Notes: generated by a model not told the origin, from the letters alone. A DNA stretch of 64,000 nt from Ceratobasidium sp. AG-K (GCA_037039685.1 JAWNGF010000003.1:4500571-4564570), one strand, 5' to 3'. Shown: positions 49,191 through 61,072, counted from the stretch's first letter. Numbers and translations: made by a program.

Positions 49191-50585
49191 ATGACCATCA
49201 CACCGACCCATGAGCTTCGTGCGAGTCTCGAAAAGCACAACCAGGTGTTTGAGACCTTGCTACAGTTAATCCCAGCAAAATATTACCTCCACGAAGAACG
49301 GGACGAAGATGGTGTCAGTATCTGGTTTTGGTTTATTAAACGTATACTAATTGTATTTGCGACAGGCTGGCTCTAAATACCAGAAGAACAAAAAGAAACA
49401 GGCGGCTCCCAAGCAAGCTATCAAAGAAGCTACCAAGAAGGCAAGGCGTGACAAGGTGAGCAGGCCTGGAGTGTGCCCGTATCGTTTGCTGAGATCAAGG
49501 CCTAGCTTGACCCCACCAATAACAAGTCTGTACTCGAAATACAGAGAGAGGCAGCTGGTTTGAAATCCTCGGCCCAGTCTGGTAACCCCAAGGGCAAGCA
49601 GAAGGCTGCACCAGAAGCTGAAGACTCTGATGACCCCGACGTCGACATGGCCGACCTCTCTGATGCTCCCGAAGCCGCCGTGGACTCCACATCAACACCC
49701 ACGCCCCTGCCCTCATTTGAAAGTATCTCCACCGTTCGAGCCAAACTGCACGCTCGAATCGACAATTTGAAACGTGGGCGAGGACTAGTTGGAGAACCTG
49801 GAAGCCGTGATGAATTACTGGAGGAGCAAAGGCGGAAGCGTGGCTTACTTCGAGAGAACAGACGGCAGGCCACTCGCGAGCGCAAGCGCCGTGAAGAGTC
49901 CGGGAAACCAAAGAAGTCTGGGACTCAAGAGCGAGAAAAGGGACATCAAACTAAAGTGAGCTAATCTTCTACTGCACACAACCCTTCTTATCGGCTTCCC
50001 AGACACAGCTTATTGTGCCCGATCCTGTTCCCGGAGGCTCCAAGAGCGGCACGACCCACGTTGCTTTCTCTTCGGTAGCCTCTGCTGGCGGCTCCTCCAA
50101 GGCAAAGAAATACGCCACTGCGGCCGACCCTCGGGCCGCGCTTAACCAGCTTGCTTACCGAACTGAGAAATTGGCCTCGCTACCCGCCGAGAAGAGGCAA
50201 GCTATCGAAGAACGATCTCGATGGGAAAAGGCTGAGATTCGAGCTGAGGGTGGAAAGGTACATGACGATGCCGCTCGTCTCAAGAAAGCAGTCAAGCGAA
50301 AGGATAAAGAGAAGCTCAAAAGCAAGATTGAATGGTTCGTATTGATGTTGTCGCACCTCTTCTGGCACTTAACTTTTACTTAATCACAGGAATAAGAGAA
50401 AGGAAACACTTTCCGCGAACATGGCTGCCAAACAAAAGAAACGAACCGACAATATCGCACAGCGTAACGAGAGGAGGAATGACGCACGCAAAGGGGTCAA
50501 ACCCAAGGCTGGCAAGGCACGACCTGGGTTCGAGGGAAAACGCTCGTTTGGTGGTAAGAAGAGCCCAGCCAAAGGCGTGAAGTAA
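49191..50585 (+). CDS. RRP14: Ribosome biogenesis protein SURF6/Rrp14
   Basis: Exons 49191-49313, 49366-49455, 49506-49955, 50003-50334 and 50390-50585 give 396 aa. The N-terminus (RASLEKHNQVFETLLQLIPAKYY) is the SURF6 N-terminal domain. It is followed by Lys-rich and acidic linkers, the VRAKLHARIDNLKRGRG block, and the conserved C-terminal SURF6 domain (RWEKAEIRAEGGKVHDD, then NKRKETLSANMAAKQKKRTD). The protein acts in the nucleolus in early 60S and 40S rRNA processing. Two donors are atypical: GTCAGT at 49314 and GTTCGT at 50335. Both are required to keep the frame. Confidence 0.93.
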
Positions 50586-51168
50586 CTTCAGTTGCATGTA
50601 CTTGACTCTTGGCTTATGATCCATCAAACATTCCGTTCATCAGCCAGATAAGTCAGCCTTGCGTAAGAAACAAGCTCTCGTGACTGCACGCAAAAGGTCA
50701 GCCGCGATATCTTCTGACAATAGTATCGCCGAGGATATGGCAAGTCCGGTCAGCGATCCGGATTATCTACACGTATGCGAAGGCCCGAGACTCCAATAAT
50801 CACACCGCCAAGATCCTTCTCGGAGGACCAATACGGTATTTTTACACAAATGTCTCGTATCATGCGTGCCAAATGGGTGTCGCGTCTCTAGATCAGTCAC
50901 GAGGTACCACGCTTCCTATCGTTCTGCCGCTCCGGTTGCTCTACTCCTATTTGCGCCCCAGGCTAGAATGAGCTTGTGACATACCCTTCGCGGGGTGGAA
51001 CTGTATGCTCGGAACATGTGTCGGCCGCCTACTGGAATTCCCCTACCCCCTGCGCTCGTAATACCGAGAATCAAACTACGGTTTCCGGTTGGGATGGGGA
51101 ATGGGCAGTCTATAAAATGAGGTTTCTCGCTGATTGCTGGCACAATGACTGTGTACCGTTAACTCGAT
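50586..51168. other. Intergenic, no gene seen
   Basis: 583 bp between SURF6 and the GH43 gene, presumed terminator and promoter. A TATAAAA motif at about 51111 lies some 55 bp before the GH43 ATG. Confidence 0.45.
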
Positions 51169-53050
51169 ATGCTGTGGTTATCGTCGGCTGTGTTGTTGGG
51201 TTTGATTCAATTGGCGTCTGCGAGCTTGCAGATCGTTCCAGCTGCAACATGGACTGCCGTAAGTGATCTACGATGTGATCGTCCACCCACACACAATATT
51301 GATTATTCTGTTTAGTCTGGAATCAACCAGCACGTCCAGGCTCACGGTGGTGCAATCACCAAGGAAGGTAGCACTTACTACTGGATCGGAGAAAACAAAC
51401 TCAACGTATGCCGAAAACGCTAATGACGTCGCAAATTCGGGTGAATAACCTTTCGTAGGGCGGCGTATACCAAAGCATCAACTGCTATTCGTCAACCAAC
51501 CTCGTTGAATGGAAATACGTTGGAGAACTTTTGGGTCTCCAAAGCTCTGGCGACCTCGGACCAAGTCGCGTAGTTGAGCGCCCCAAGGTAAAGCAATCTA
51601 TTTTGTGTTATTACCTATCCCTTACACATTTGTGTTAGGTTCTCTACAACGCCTCGACGAAGCAGTATGTCATGTATATGCACATTGACAGCTCGAACTA
51701 TGGCGAAGCCAAAGTCGGTGTCGCAACTGGCTCCTCCATCTGCGGTAACTACACATATCGCGGCAGCTTCCAGCCCCTCGGTTTCCAGAGTCGCGATATG
51801 GGTCTTTACAAGGATACTGATGGAACAGCGTACCTCCTGACTGAAGACGTGGGTCAATATTTAATGCTCGCGTGGCCCACAATATTAATCCATCGTACAG
51901 CGAGCGAACGGTCTTCGGATTAACAAATTATCAGCAGACTACCTTTCAGTAGAATCAAATGTCTACACCTGGGCCGAAAAGTACGAATCTCCCGCGGTAA
52001 TCAAGTCTTCGGCCGGAGTCTACTTTATGTTCGCATCGCAATTAACCGGTGAGTTGAAGCGAGTACGATAATTTTGAACTTGCCTGATCGTGCCTAGGCT
52101 GGAACACAAACGATAACATATATTCGACTGCTACTTCGCTTTCAGGCCCTTGGTCAGCTTGGAAGGTAAATCACCGCCATCAAACTTTCACTTGGCCCTT
52201 GATCTGATCTATATCACAGAACTTCGCTCCAGCCGGCTCACGCACATACGATAGTCAAACAACATTCATTCTGCCGATTGGGAACAACTTTATGTACATG
52301 GGTGGTATGTTCTTCCTGTTCGTTTGAGTTGGATGATCATCTAAGCTTGCGATTGCGTTTCAGACCGTTGGTTCAGCAGCAATCTGATGCGCTCCACCTA
52401 TGTTTGGTTGCCGCTTGTTATTTCGGGTACTACGGCTAGCATGCCAAACAACTACCTGAACTGGGTTGTGGATGTCAATACGGGTGCGATGGGTCCGGGG
52501 CCAGGCGAGAACCAACCCGAGGCGGAGAACGCAACGCTCAGCGGCTCAGCTGTCACGGTGTCTTGCTCTGGTGGGTCTCACACAAATGCTCGGGCAATAA
52601 GAAATTAAGCGTATTTTGCAGGTTGCTCTGGCACCACTGCGGTCGGCTGGCTCGGTGGAAGCGGGAACGGAGTCTTGACGTTCAACAATGTCCCCAGCAG
52701 CGCGACGACCCGCACGACTCTCCGCCTCAAGCACATGGTAAGCCCTATACCACCGGGACTTCAGCGTCTATTCATGCTTGGCGCCACAGAACGGAGAATC
52801 GATCCAGCGATACGCCACTGTGACAGTCAATGGTGTTGCCCAGACCGTTGCGTTTTTGCCCACGGCAGACGGCGCAACCCCCGGATCAAGTGTTGTTCAC
52901 GTCAACCTCAACAGCGGGAGCTCCAACACTGTGGCTATTTCCAAGTCTGGAACCGGATATTCGGCGGACATCGATAGGCTCATGGTGAGTTGTTGTTATT
53001 TTGACTAGGTATTTTCAGGTTCTGATTACTCTTAGGTCCCCGCGTCGTAA
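51169..53050 (+). CDS. Secreted GH43 exo-beta-1,3-galactanase with CBM35
   Basis: Eleven exons (51169-51258, 51316-51405, 51459-51587, 51639-51848, 51901-52048, 52098-52165, 52220-52304, 52364-52570, 52622-52737, 52790-52984, 53036-53050) give 450 aa. A signal peptide is clear (MLWLSSAVLLGLIQLASA). The catalytic domain has QAHGGAITKEGSTYYWIGE, GPSRVVERPKVLYN, the MYMHIDSSNYGEAKVGVATG block and YMGDRW. The C-terminal CBM35 starts near ENQPEAENATLSG and ends in SGTGYSADIDRLMVPAS. Length and order match fungal enzymes such as Phanerochaete Pc1,3Gal43A, which release galactose from beta-1,3-galactan chains of plant arabinogalactan proteins. Confidence 0.9.
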
Positions 53051-53261
53051 GGCTTTTGTGGATATGCGATCCAAGGAGCTTTGCTATGCTGGCCGAATTG
53101 TAGCCAAAAGATTGAATGGATATATGCGTTTGACTTTAGTTTTTATTTCATCTTTTCACAAGGTCAACTTGGAATCAGACCAATTATGGAGCTTATCAGT
53201 AAGTATAGCATCCTCAGGGGTAATCTGAAGTGGGAATTGTGGAAGCCGATATTCACGGGTA

Positions 53262-54674
53262 TCACCAACAAAGAATATTGAAACTGTAAGGATATACTAC
53301 GGATAAGCATTCATTAGCGTGGTCAGCAAACCACCGCCTTGCGCTCACCTCGAGCTGGATATTGGGCGTCCGAAAACTAGGAACGAGCGTCGCAAGCGGA
53401 ACCATCTGTCGGTCGGTATCTTTCGAATACGTGTCATCGGTTTGTAAATCAAAGGGTATTGTAATATCGTTCCTAGCTAGATCTGCAAGTTCATTAACAG
53501 CCCTGAGCCCAACGTCTGCGTCACTTAGGTTGACATCATACTGTCGGGTCAGTGCGTTTGTCTTATGCGATTTGGTTTCCTGGCCCCCACGGGTAGAAAC
53601 GGACCGGTGGAGACAACATCGCGCAATACGGGGGACAATGGGTCTGTTCTTGCGGAATATCCCAAGTATCGGCACCTGAGTGGGCGTGTCCAGGAGCTTG
53701 AGTGAAAGGCGCATAATAAACTCCGGACTATCCCGAGAAACCATTCCGCCGGATGGGATATACAACTGTACCAAATTTAGACAAAGGACAACAACCCGAA
53801 TCAGTATACATACCTCTGATTCAATCAAGCGCCCATGAACGTTCAATGTCTTCACAAAAGTACCATCGGTCGAGCCCGAGTCTGCGCCGACGTCTTCACC
53901 GAAAAACGGCTCGTCACGCAAAGCCCCGATGTCGACCCCGGAAGGGATCACGGGAAATACGAATCGAGAAACAATAGAGCCCCTTGTCGGGTCTGGACCG
54001 AGTGACATGGTCGCCTCGATGACCCATTCGACGCTCGCATCTGATTCGCGGAACGACGGAGGAGGGCACCGCATAAACGAGCATAAGCCATTTGGGTGCG
54101 TGCTTTCTGTGATGTCCATTCGAGAAGGAAGGGTAAACGAGAATGGCAGTGTCGCGTGCGGGCGTCCTAGTAATGTCCCCTTGAACGGAAGCGTAAACGA
54201 CTCGTCGGTCGGCCATGACGTCCGGGTCACGCCGGCGGCGACGCCTCGATGGACCTCTTGACGCTGCGCCCGCCCGATTCGCTGGATAATGGGCGCCTTG
54301 CCCGGTCGATCTTGACCATCCGCCGGACGGATCTCCCAAAACGTGGTGCGCGATTCATAATATATGCGTATCGAGAGATGTGATATATCGAGCGACGAGG
54401 GTGATAAACTGGGTTTAGACTCTCGAGGGCCAAATATGTGAACATCGCCAGACACCGCCCGGCTCGTCCGGCATGGGCTTGGATCGGCGAGCCTAATGCG
54501 TAGGCAAAATGGCGAGTCGTCCAAGGCGATGGGTGTCGCGGCCGTATAGGAGTTGGAACTATGTCGGGGACAAGTGGATAGATGTTCCTGGGCAGGGTGG
54601 GGGAGTAGAATTACGTACGTTGATAGTGATGCTGGTACCCCAGGTTTGAGGGGAGTGGCCCGAACTAGATGCAT
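53262..54674 (-). CDS. Hypothetical protein with arrestin-like character
   Basis: One long minus-strand reading frame of 470 codons from ATG 54674. Two in-frame introns probably interrupt it: one near 53768-53812 (between GRLIESE and LYIPSGGM, GTATGT to TACAG) and one near the 3' end after PNIQLE. If the latter is used, the true stop lies slightly downstream, past 53262. Features such as LRIRLADPSPCRTSRAVSGD, LSIRIYYESRTTFWEI and LPFSFTLPSRM resemble the beta-sandwich arrestin N-domain, with SSVEWVIEA-type strands after it. Family assignment is tentative. The stretch is clearly coding by length and conservation pattern. Confidence 0.6.
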   Translation of the reverse strand: MHLVRATPLKPGVPASLSTYVILLPHPAQEHLSTCPRHSSNSYTAATPIALDDSPFCLRIRLADPSPCRTSRAVSGDVHIFGPRESKPSLSPSSLDISHLSIRIYYESRTTFWEIRPADGQDRPGKAPIIQRIGRAQRQEVHRGVAAGVTRTSWPTDESFTLPFKGTLLGRPHATLPFSFTLPSRMDITESTHPNGLCSFMRCPPPSFRESDASVEWVIEATMSLGPDPTRGSIVSRFVFPVIPSGVDIGALRDEPFFGEDVGADSGSTDGTFVKTLNVHGRLIESEVCILIRVVVLCLNLVQLYIPSGGMVSRDSPEFIMRLSLKLLDTPTQVPILGIFRKNRPIVPRIARCCLHRSVSTRGGQETKSHKTNALTRQYDVNLSDADVGLRAVNELADLARNDITIPFDLQTDDTYSKDTDRQMVPLATLVPSFRTPNIQLEVSARRWFADHANECLSVVYPYSFNILCW

Positions 54675-55394
54675 CTTAGTTTATATGACCTACCAAGCTG
54701 AATACAGTCAAGTGATATGACTGGAGCGGTAGGTGTGGGGGTCAATATCGCAAGCTTTTATTGTGGAAAGTCGGGTTGGTTGACCGGGATGCCTTTCAAG
54801 GCAACTCGAACTGGGGCTTGACTTTGTCTGGGATAGTGGGGTCGTAGCCTCGAGGCACGGCGTATGGTCTAGTTGATGCGGCACGGGCTCATTTGGAAGA
54901 GAAATAGCCGCGAGTCGTAGGATTGTGATTTGTCCTTTGGCCACTAGTCGCAAAACGTCAGAGGGCCCCGAGTCGAAACTTCGCAGACATGTCCCAGCGT
55001 TGGTGGTCATTCCGTTTGAGGGTGAGAGGATCTGTCACGTGAGACACGTTATTTGCAAATCGGCTGTTTGGCTGATTCATTAAGTGCTCGGTTCGCCGCG
55101 TCGAGGGCCTTGGACTCGCCTCGCTTTGCTTTTTACTGTTTCTCACTAGTCGAGAGATTAGTGTTCATCATCGAGGCAAGTGGGCCCAGTCGAGGGGCGA
55201 TTTCGGATGTTGGGAGCGGTTTGAATTAATCCTTTGTAGCATCGAAGAAGAAGCTGATCAACCCTGTCCCGGACCACCGTTCTGGACGTCGCGGAGCCCA
55301 GTATTTGAGGTCATCCAGCCCACGATGCTTTCAGTGGGATATACCCAAGGTTCGCTTTCTTCAGTCTCCGACATTGTCCAGTCTACATAGCGCA
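54675..55394. other. Divergent intergenic region
   Basis: 720 bp between the arrestin-like gene (-) and the small gene (+). No gene seen. Confidence 0.45.
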
Positions 55395-55920
55395 ATGCAA
55401 GGCTCTCTACAGCACCTCCCAGTTAATCCTCTGTCCTATGGGTGTTCAAATTGGGACCGCTTAGTTGCGTGTCGAGATATCCGAGTGCAATCAAAGGACC
55501 AACTCAATCGGACTCGTGCAGATGTGAATGGTGAGTTTGTCTATAGATCGTCGTATCTGTGGTTAAATCAGATCGTGAGCAGGGGGCGTGCCTTTGCCCA
55601 GCCACTTTGACGATCCCGTCAATCTCAATGATCCCATGTTTTTTCACCCTCAGCACCCTCGTAGCGTGGAGAACTTCGACTCGGGCGAGTTTGGCTTTGG
55701 TCATCCTGGTTCGCCAACAATGTCTCAGGCCATTCCTCAGAAACTGTACCCAGCTTATCAACTACCTGGGTTGACGTATGAGAAGCGTCCAGACGGAAGT
55801 GTGGCGGTCGCCGCCTGCCGGCCGAACCCGTCGAACAAGCGTGCGATGGATGCGGCTCACCCAGAGGGCGCTATTGCGTCGCTACAAAACAAAAGGCGCC
55901 GCTTGACCGATGCCAACTGA
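55395..55920 (+). CDS. Small hypothetical protein, possibly nuclear
   Basis: Two exons, 55395-55530 and 55583-55920, join in phase 1 to give 157 aa. The C-terminal half has LYPAYQLPGLTYEKRPDGS and ends in a basic cluster (QNKRRRLTDAN) resembling a nuclear localisation signal. No known domain is recognised. The start could be further upstream in the same frame, although the ATG at 55395 is the best placed. Confidence 0.5.
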
Positions 55921-56902
55921 ATCGACCTGTTAGTAGCTTTTTCATCTCGCCAGCTCGCCGACTAATAGTTGTTTCAGACTTGCATGTTTTTGCCTGTTTG
56001 TTTTGTCATGCCTTTTTCCTGTTGATCATGACCACCTCCTAATCTTGCATATGCCGTCAATTGGTGTATCCGTTGTTTTTATTGCTCTGTAAATCGTTCT
56101 CTGACTCTCATATGCAATCGAATAGGATGTTCCGATGTTATATCGATCGCGCGACCTTTGGTTCTCGCCGACTCGATCGATGATCTGATCGCATCGTAGG
56201 TCAACGAGTGTGAAACCGCAGGTGCTTGTCGATATCGCATCGCTATCTTCATGTCAGATGGGTCCATGCTACTACCATGGCGCTGCGTTTCACCAGATTG
56301 GGCCGTGATTTCACCATACCCGGATCCAGTTGAGATTAATCAGCTGCGTGGCGCACTAGTGGCTGTGTCCACGACAACGAGCATCCAGCACCAAGTTTAG
56401 AGGGCCAAGGTCGTATGCATGCTTAACCCTGCACACATATCCTGAGAAGACAGAGCCAGATAGGTCATATCTTCCGCATCTACATTCACGTGGCCGACTG
56501 GTGACGCATTGCCCGGTATGGAGTGGAGTAATGCCCTGGGCGCCTAGACCTCGGTAGCCGGCGTGACGCCGGGGTGTTTGCGCAGTTTCGGCCGCGGTTG
56601 CTTTCCAACTGAGGCTTTTTCGCACAGCTCTTAAATCTAGCCTCGTGCGCGCGCGGATAGCGGTTACTCCCAGCCCCCAGCCCTATGTAAGACAACGCTC
56701 ACTGGCTGGCTCTTGAAACGGATCTAGCGCCCACCTCGCGTGTCTTGTTCCCACCCCTGTGTTGCACTCGCGGCGATCCTCTTACGAACGCACAACTTGG
56801 CCTCGACCTCGACTACTCGAGTCCCACCTTTCTTGTCATACGCTTCTCGTGACGACTCAAGGTCATCATAAACGCTAGCACACCACCCCCACACCCTCTA
56901 CC
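55921..56902. other. Intergenic, no gene seen
   Basis: About 980 bp. The last 200 bp are pyrimidine-rich and CT-repeat-like, typical of fungal promoters and 5' leaders. Confidence 0.45.
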
Positions 56903-57930
56903 ATGCGATACTTTATCCTCAGCGAACATGGCGGAATTGGATATCTCGCGGCACTGCGTATTCTAGCCCAAGAGATGCATGACGTCTGCACGTTCCTGGT
57001 CCCATCCAATGAAGCTGAAATCTGGAAGAGCGACCCCCAGCTTCACGCACACCTAGCCTCCAAGGCTGCGATAGTCGTAGTGGGCGACGCGAAAAATACC
57101 GACGACGTCCAACGTGCATGGCACGTTGCAGAGATGGGCATTGATAGCGAATGCAGCGGAATCGAAGCAGTCATTATCAGCGATGGTGCGTGTAACAGTT
57201 GACAAATAATACGTCTTGTGACTAATCTCCCGCCATGCATACAGTTCCAAGCCAGCTCAAGACGTCGGGTGGTTCTGACGAACTCTTGGCCGTGTTCAAG
57301 TGTTTCCCAGGGTACCCATACCCACCCTTCCAACTGTCCCGCGAGCCGTTTGGGTATGCGCCCAAGTCGCCTGGGGGGCTGAGCGTTCGGACCTCATTAC
57401 CAATCCACATGCCCCGCTCGCCCTCGTACTCTTCCCGCTGCCCACGCCTTATCCTCATATCTCCCTCGCGTTCTCTCAGACGCTTACATCCGACTGCGCG
57501 AGGGTCCAAAGAAGAGCTCGCAATCGCGTGGGCAACTGGCAAAAAAGCCAGCAGCAGCACGACTGCGTATACCCCTGTGACCGCACCCGGAACCCCCATC
57601 CATGCGGACAGCCACTCGATCCATTCATCATATTCCGGCCAGTTGACGCTGAGCAAAACTGCGTCGCTATTTCCCGATGCCGATTCTAGTTCCGACTCGG
57701 AGAGCGGGGGATGGCTCGATCCCAAGCATACGCTCATTGTTCGACCGGCCGCTCTTGTCCGGCGCCGGTGCCGAGGCGACGAAGGATCCTCGCTGCCGTA
57801 TCGGATACAGGAAGAATTTAACCGAGGCGGTTGGACGATTAGTAAACGCGACGTGGCGCATTTTATCGTCGAAAAGGCGCTGGAGGAGTGGCCCACGTGG
57901 GGTGGGCGGCGGGTGCGTATTGCGTATTGA
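56903..57930 (+). CDS. NAD(P)-binding (NmrA/SDR-like) protein
   Basis: ATG 56903 opens MRYFILSEHGGIGYLAALRI, a Rossmann-type strand-loop-helix although the glycine motif is loose. Exon 1 ends near 57184 and a second exon begins near 57244 (VPSQLKTSGG). The last part reads HTLIVRPAALVRRRC, GGWTISKRDVAHFIVEKAL and RRVRIAY, which matches the ending of NmrA-like or atypical SDR proteins (VRP motif and the DVA-F helix). The middle, 57340-57560, has competing frames and probably one more intron. Enzymatic activity cannot be judged. Confidence 0.6.
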
Positions 57931-58281
57931 GACATTGGTTTTCCTCTCTGTAGCCTTTTCGGTTTGTTGTCTGATCACTTTGGGATTGGTATCTTATTAT
58001 CTTGTGCATCCTTGTATTGCGTCATCGTCTCATGTACTTGTTTTTCTTCCACACTCCCCTGAAGTCGCATCGCGTACTATACAAAACCATATATTGTTGT
58101 GCTTACTGTGCAATACATCCATGCATATGATTGAAACACACAGCATTGATGAGTCGAGTGAATCCATGGCCAATCCCCGGCATTAGCAACGCCCCGCTCC
58201 CCGGCGTTTACCGCCCGCACCTGTCGGCAATCATAACCCGCGCGACCCGATGTGCGCGGAATTTGTCGTGTAAATCCCGCG
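57931..58281. other. 3' flanks of convergent genes
   Basis: 351 bp between the NAD(P)-binding gene (+) and RPC34 (-). No gene seen. Confidence 0.45.
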
Positions 58282-60023
58282 CTACTCGACCTCCGCGATC
58301 CCCGCGTTCAACCACGTCGCATAGTACTGACACTCGCGCGCATTCACAGGGCCATCATCGTGACAGAAATCAAACTGCGGGCAAGCACTGCACGGGCTCT
58401 GTGACCAGCCCAACGCGACGCGCTCTGGGCGGATCGCGCGGTACACTCGACCGGCGTTTGCGTCAAACTGCACTTCGACGGGCGAAGGCTCACGCTTGAC
58501 CTTGGTCTTGGATTTCGACTTGGATTTCTTCGACTTGGACTTTTTGGATTTCTTCCGTCCTCGGTCAGACTCTGATCCCGAGTTCGAGTCCGAGTCATCT
58601 TCCGAATCCGAGTCGGAATCTGAACCCCCTCGGCGCGATTTGGACTTGGACTTGGATCTCGATTTGGATTTCGACTTTTTGCGCTTCTTGGCCCGGGAGT
58701 CCGAATCCGAATCCGAGTCATCCTCCGAGCTCGATTCGCCGTCTGAATCCGAGCTATCCGCCTTGCGCCGTTTCTTTTTGCGTGCCGCGGCATCGTCCGA
58801 GCTATCGCTGCCTGAATCCGAATCCGAGTCGCCCCTGGCACGCTTCTTGCCTTTCTTGCTAGCCTTTTCTTTATCTTTACGCTTCTTTTTCTTCTTGTCC
58901 GTTTCTTCTTCGTCTGAGCTTGCGTCGCTTCCGTCTTCGTCGTCTCCAAAGTTGAGCATTCCACCTAGCCCTGAACCAGGAAGCGCTTCGACTTGGCCGT
59001 CGTAGATCAGGACTTGCAGCAGGGACTCGACGTGTGCGATTTCGAGGGGAGTGTCGGTGATGTTGGTCTGTTTGAGAAAATTGAGAACGTCGGCAGCAGT
59101 TGGGTATCGAGAGGACTGGGAAACGGGGAAGAGCGCACGAGGGGAAAGCTTCGAGTTGGACTTCTGGACTGGATACGACTGTGAACTATTAGTTAATCTA
59201 ATGAACATGTAAAATTAGATAGACGAACCCGTTTTTGGATAAAGTTGAGACAAGCGTTGCATAGCGTCTGGACAAACTCCGTTTCGAACTCGCTGTTGTT
59301 ATACCAGGGGCCACCCGAGACTTCGACGGACGGTTGCAAGTTGGCGAGGATGTAAATCTTGCGGGTGGGGTGCTGTATGGTTGTTCGTCAATAGCTTCGG
59401 ACCGAACAAACCTGACTCACCTTGACCGACTTGATAGACTTGATTAACCCCTTCTTCTCCAACGACTTCAGGACCCTGGTAATAACGGACTGATGGAGTT
59501 CGGTGCTCTTTAAGTGTTTTGTCCAAATTCCTATTTCTGGTGTGAATAAGGTGGGCGTTTCTCGACTCATAAACACTCGCCTTCATTCTTGGCCTCCTGT
59601 ATCTTCTTGTAGACGATTCCCTCGTCCGCGTCCATCAAGCCTACCCTAAGCCGATGATAAATCAAAACCAACGAGTCATAGAGCTATAAATTTACTCACA
59701 CCTTCGCGTCGGCCTTGTCCACCGCCTTGTATGACAGCACACCTTTGCTATCCTTCATAATTTTGAGCAGAGACTAGACCTAGATGTTATTTGTAGCTTT
59801 GTGGGGAACTTAGGACTCATACACACCTTTTTGAGTAGCCCATTTACAGCCGCCGCCATATCCGCTCCTTGGATCGTAATGGACTTTTCCAGCTCCTTTT
59901 GGCGGAGGGTCTGTATTGAAACGTCAGTTTTATTTATGACAGCTTATCTTTCATACATACGCCATCCTCTGACTGAGAGCATGCCTGATACACCTCCAAC
60001 TCTCCCGGTGTTAGAGTCGACAT
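58282..60023 (-). CDS. RPC34: RNA polymerase III subunit RPC6/RPC34 with large low-complexity insertion
   Basis: Minus strand. Exon 1 (60023-59961) gives MSTLTPGELEVYQACSQSED, exon 2 (59910-59827) TLRQKELEKSITIQGADM, and further exons GIWTKHLKSTELHQSVITRV then KSLEKKGLIKSIKSVKHPTR, the winged-helix repeats of RPC34. GGPWYNNSEFETEFVQTL and FLKQTNITDTPLEIAHVESL follow, then VYRAIRPERV and the C-terminal Cys motif SACPQFDFCHDDG..ARECQYY, which binds an Fe-S cluster in human RPC6. The subunit contacts TFIIIB and helps open tRNA and 5S promoters in the nucleus. An approximately 155-residue Ser/Asp/Lys insertion separates the winged-helix part from the Cys motif. Confidence 0.9.
58480..58944 (-). 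repeat. Ser/Asp and Lys/Arg low-complexity insertion in RPC34
   Basis: A stretch of about 155 codons is made of alternating SDSDSDS-type acidic runs and KKRKKSKSKSRSKSK-type basic runs. It is in frame with the flanking conserved domains, with no stop or splice signal needed. Human RPC6 has only a short linker at this position. Confidence 0.8.
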
Positions 60024-60240
60024 GGTGGACCGAAACCAAATTATTGGCAGTCAACCACGTGACTTTGCCTGGACGATCGCTTATGATGTCAGCGAGCAGG
60101 CTGATAACGAACACCATCATTCCCCGCATTGCGAACTCTGTTGTGTATTTTCACCCCGCGTGGTAGCTTGCCTGTGATACCTATACTCACGTGTGGAAAA
60201 AATCGGCATTTTCACGCACACTGGGATCAACCTATTTGAC

Positions 60241-61072
60241 ATGTCGTACCGATCAGGGACGCAGCGAACCGGCGCAAATGATACTCTGAACAACTTTCTC
60301 GATCAAGCGTACCAGACAGGAGCCAAGTGAGTTCTAAGCTTCACATTCATCCCGTCGCTTGGTTACTAACTGGTTAAACGAAAGAATTGACCGTGACTAT
60401 GGCATTCCGGCCCGGAAAAAGGTGCTTGTTGTTGGGAGCGTGTATCCATTCACAACAGTCAGTCCTGGTTTCAGACATAGCCCAACTAGAGACGCTTTAT
60501 CTGGCATCACCGTAGTCGTTGGTTCTCGTGTTTAGCGCACTGGCCATTATCCCTATCCTTACCTTTATGTCAGTATTTCAAGCTCCTCGGTCAGACATGT
60601 TGTTAACCTCTCGTCTTTTCAGAGGGTTCTCACTTTTCATCTTTTTCACCTTTGTCACAACTGCTTTCATAGCAGCTTTGACATTTTCTGGCACCTTTAT
60701 ACTTGGAGCAGGTACGTCACGGCCAACATACGTATACCCGGTGCTTACTCGGTTCCTGTACGTACAGGTGCTTTGCTCCTCGGAGTCCTCTCCCTAGCAT
60801 TTGGGTTCTCGCTCTTCATTGCCGTCAGTGGTTTCGCGGGCTTCATATTCTTCCGGCTCCTATTCCACTTGCAAGCTCGGGATGGTCAAGGTGTCGGTGC
60901 CTGGATGACGGAAACGATGATGCGTTTTGGGTTGGTTGACATTGACGAAGTTCGTACGGCGCTCTCAGCGCCTGAGCCCTCTGGCTCGAGCTCACCCCCA
61001 AGGCAAACATTTAGCAACCCTCACGAGTCGGGCGTCTATGGTTCAGGCGTGGCTAATGGGAAGGCTGAATAA
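60241..61072 (+). CDS. Small four-segment membrane protein, promethin/LDAF1-like (tentative)
   Basis: Exons 60241-60326, 60385-60457, 60516-60568, 60623-60711 and 60768-61072 give 201 aa. After splicing, four hydrophobic segments run almost without a break (SLVLVFSALAIIPILTFI, FSLFIFFTFVTTAFIAALTF, ALLLGVLSLAFGFSLFIAVS, GFAGFIFFRLLF). They are preceded by a polar N-terminus and followed by a Ser/Pro tail. The compact double hairpin resembles promethin/LDAF1-type lipid-droplet proteins that work with seipin. The resemblance is by pattern only. Two of its introns use GTCAGT donors. Confidence 0.6.

Noticed and set aside
58496..59005. 169-codon plus-strand ORF rich in Asp/Phe/Ser/Leu
   Set aside because: It is the antisense shadow of the Ser/Asp-Lys low-complexity block in RPC34.
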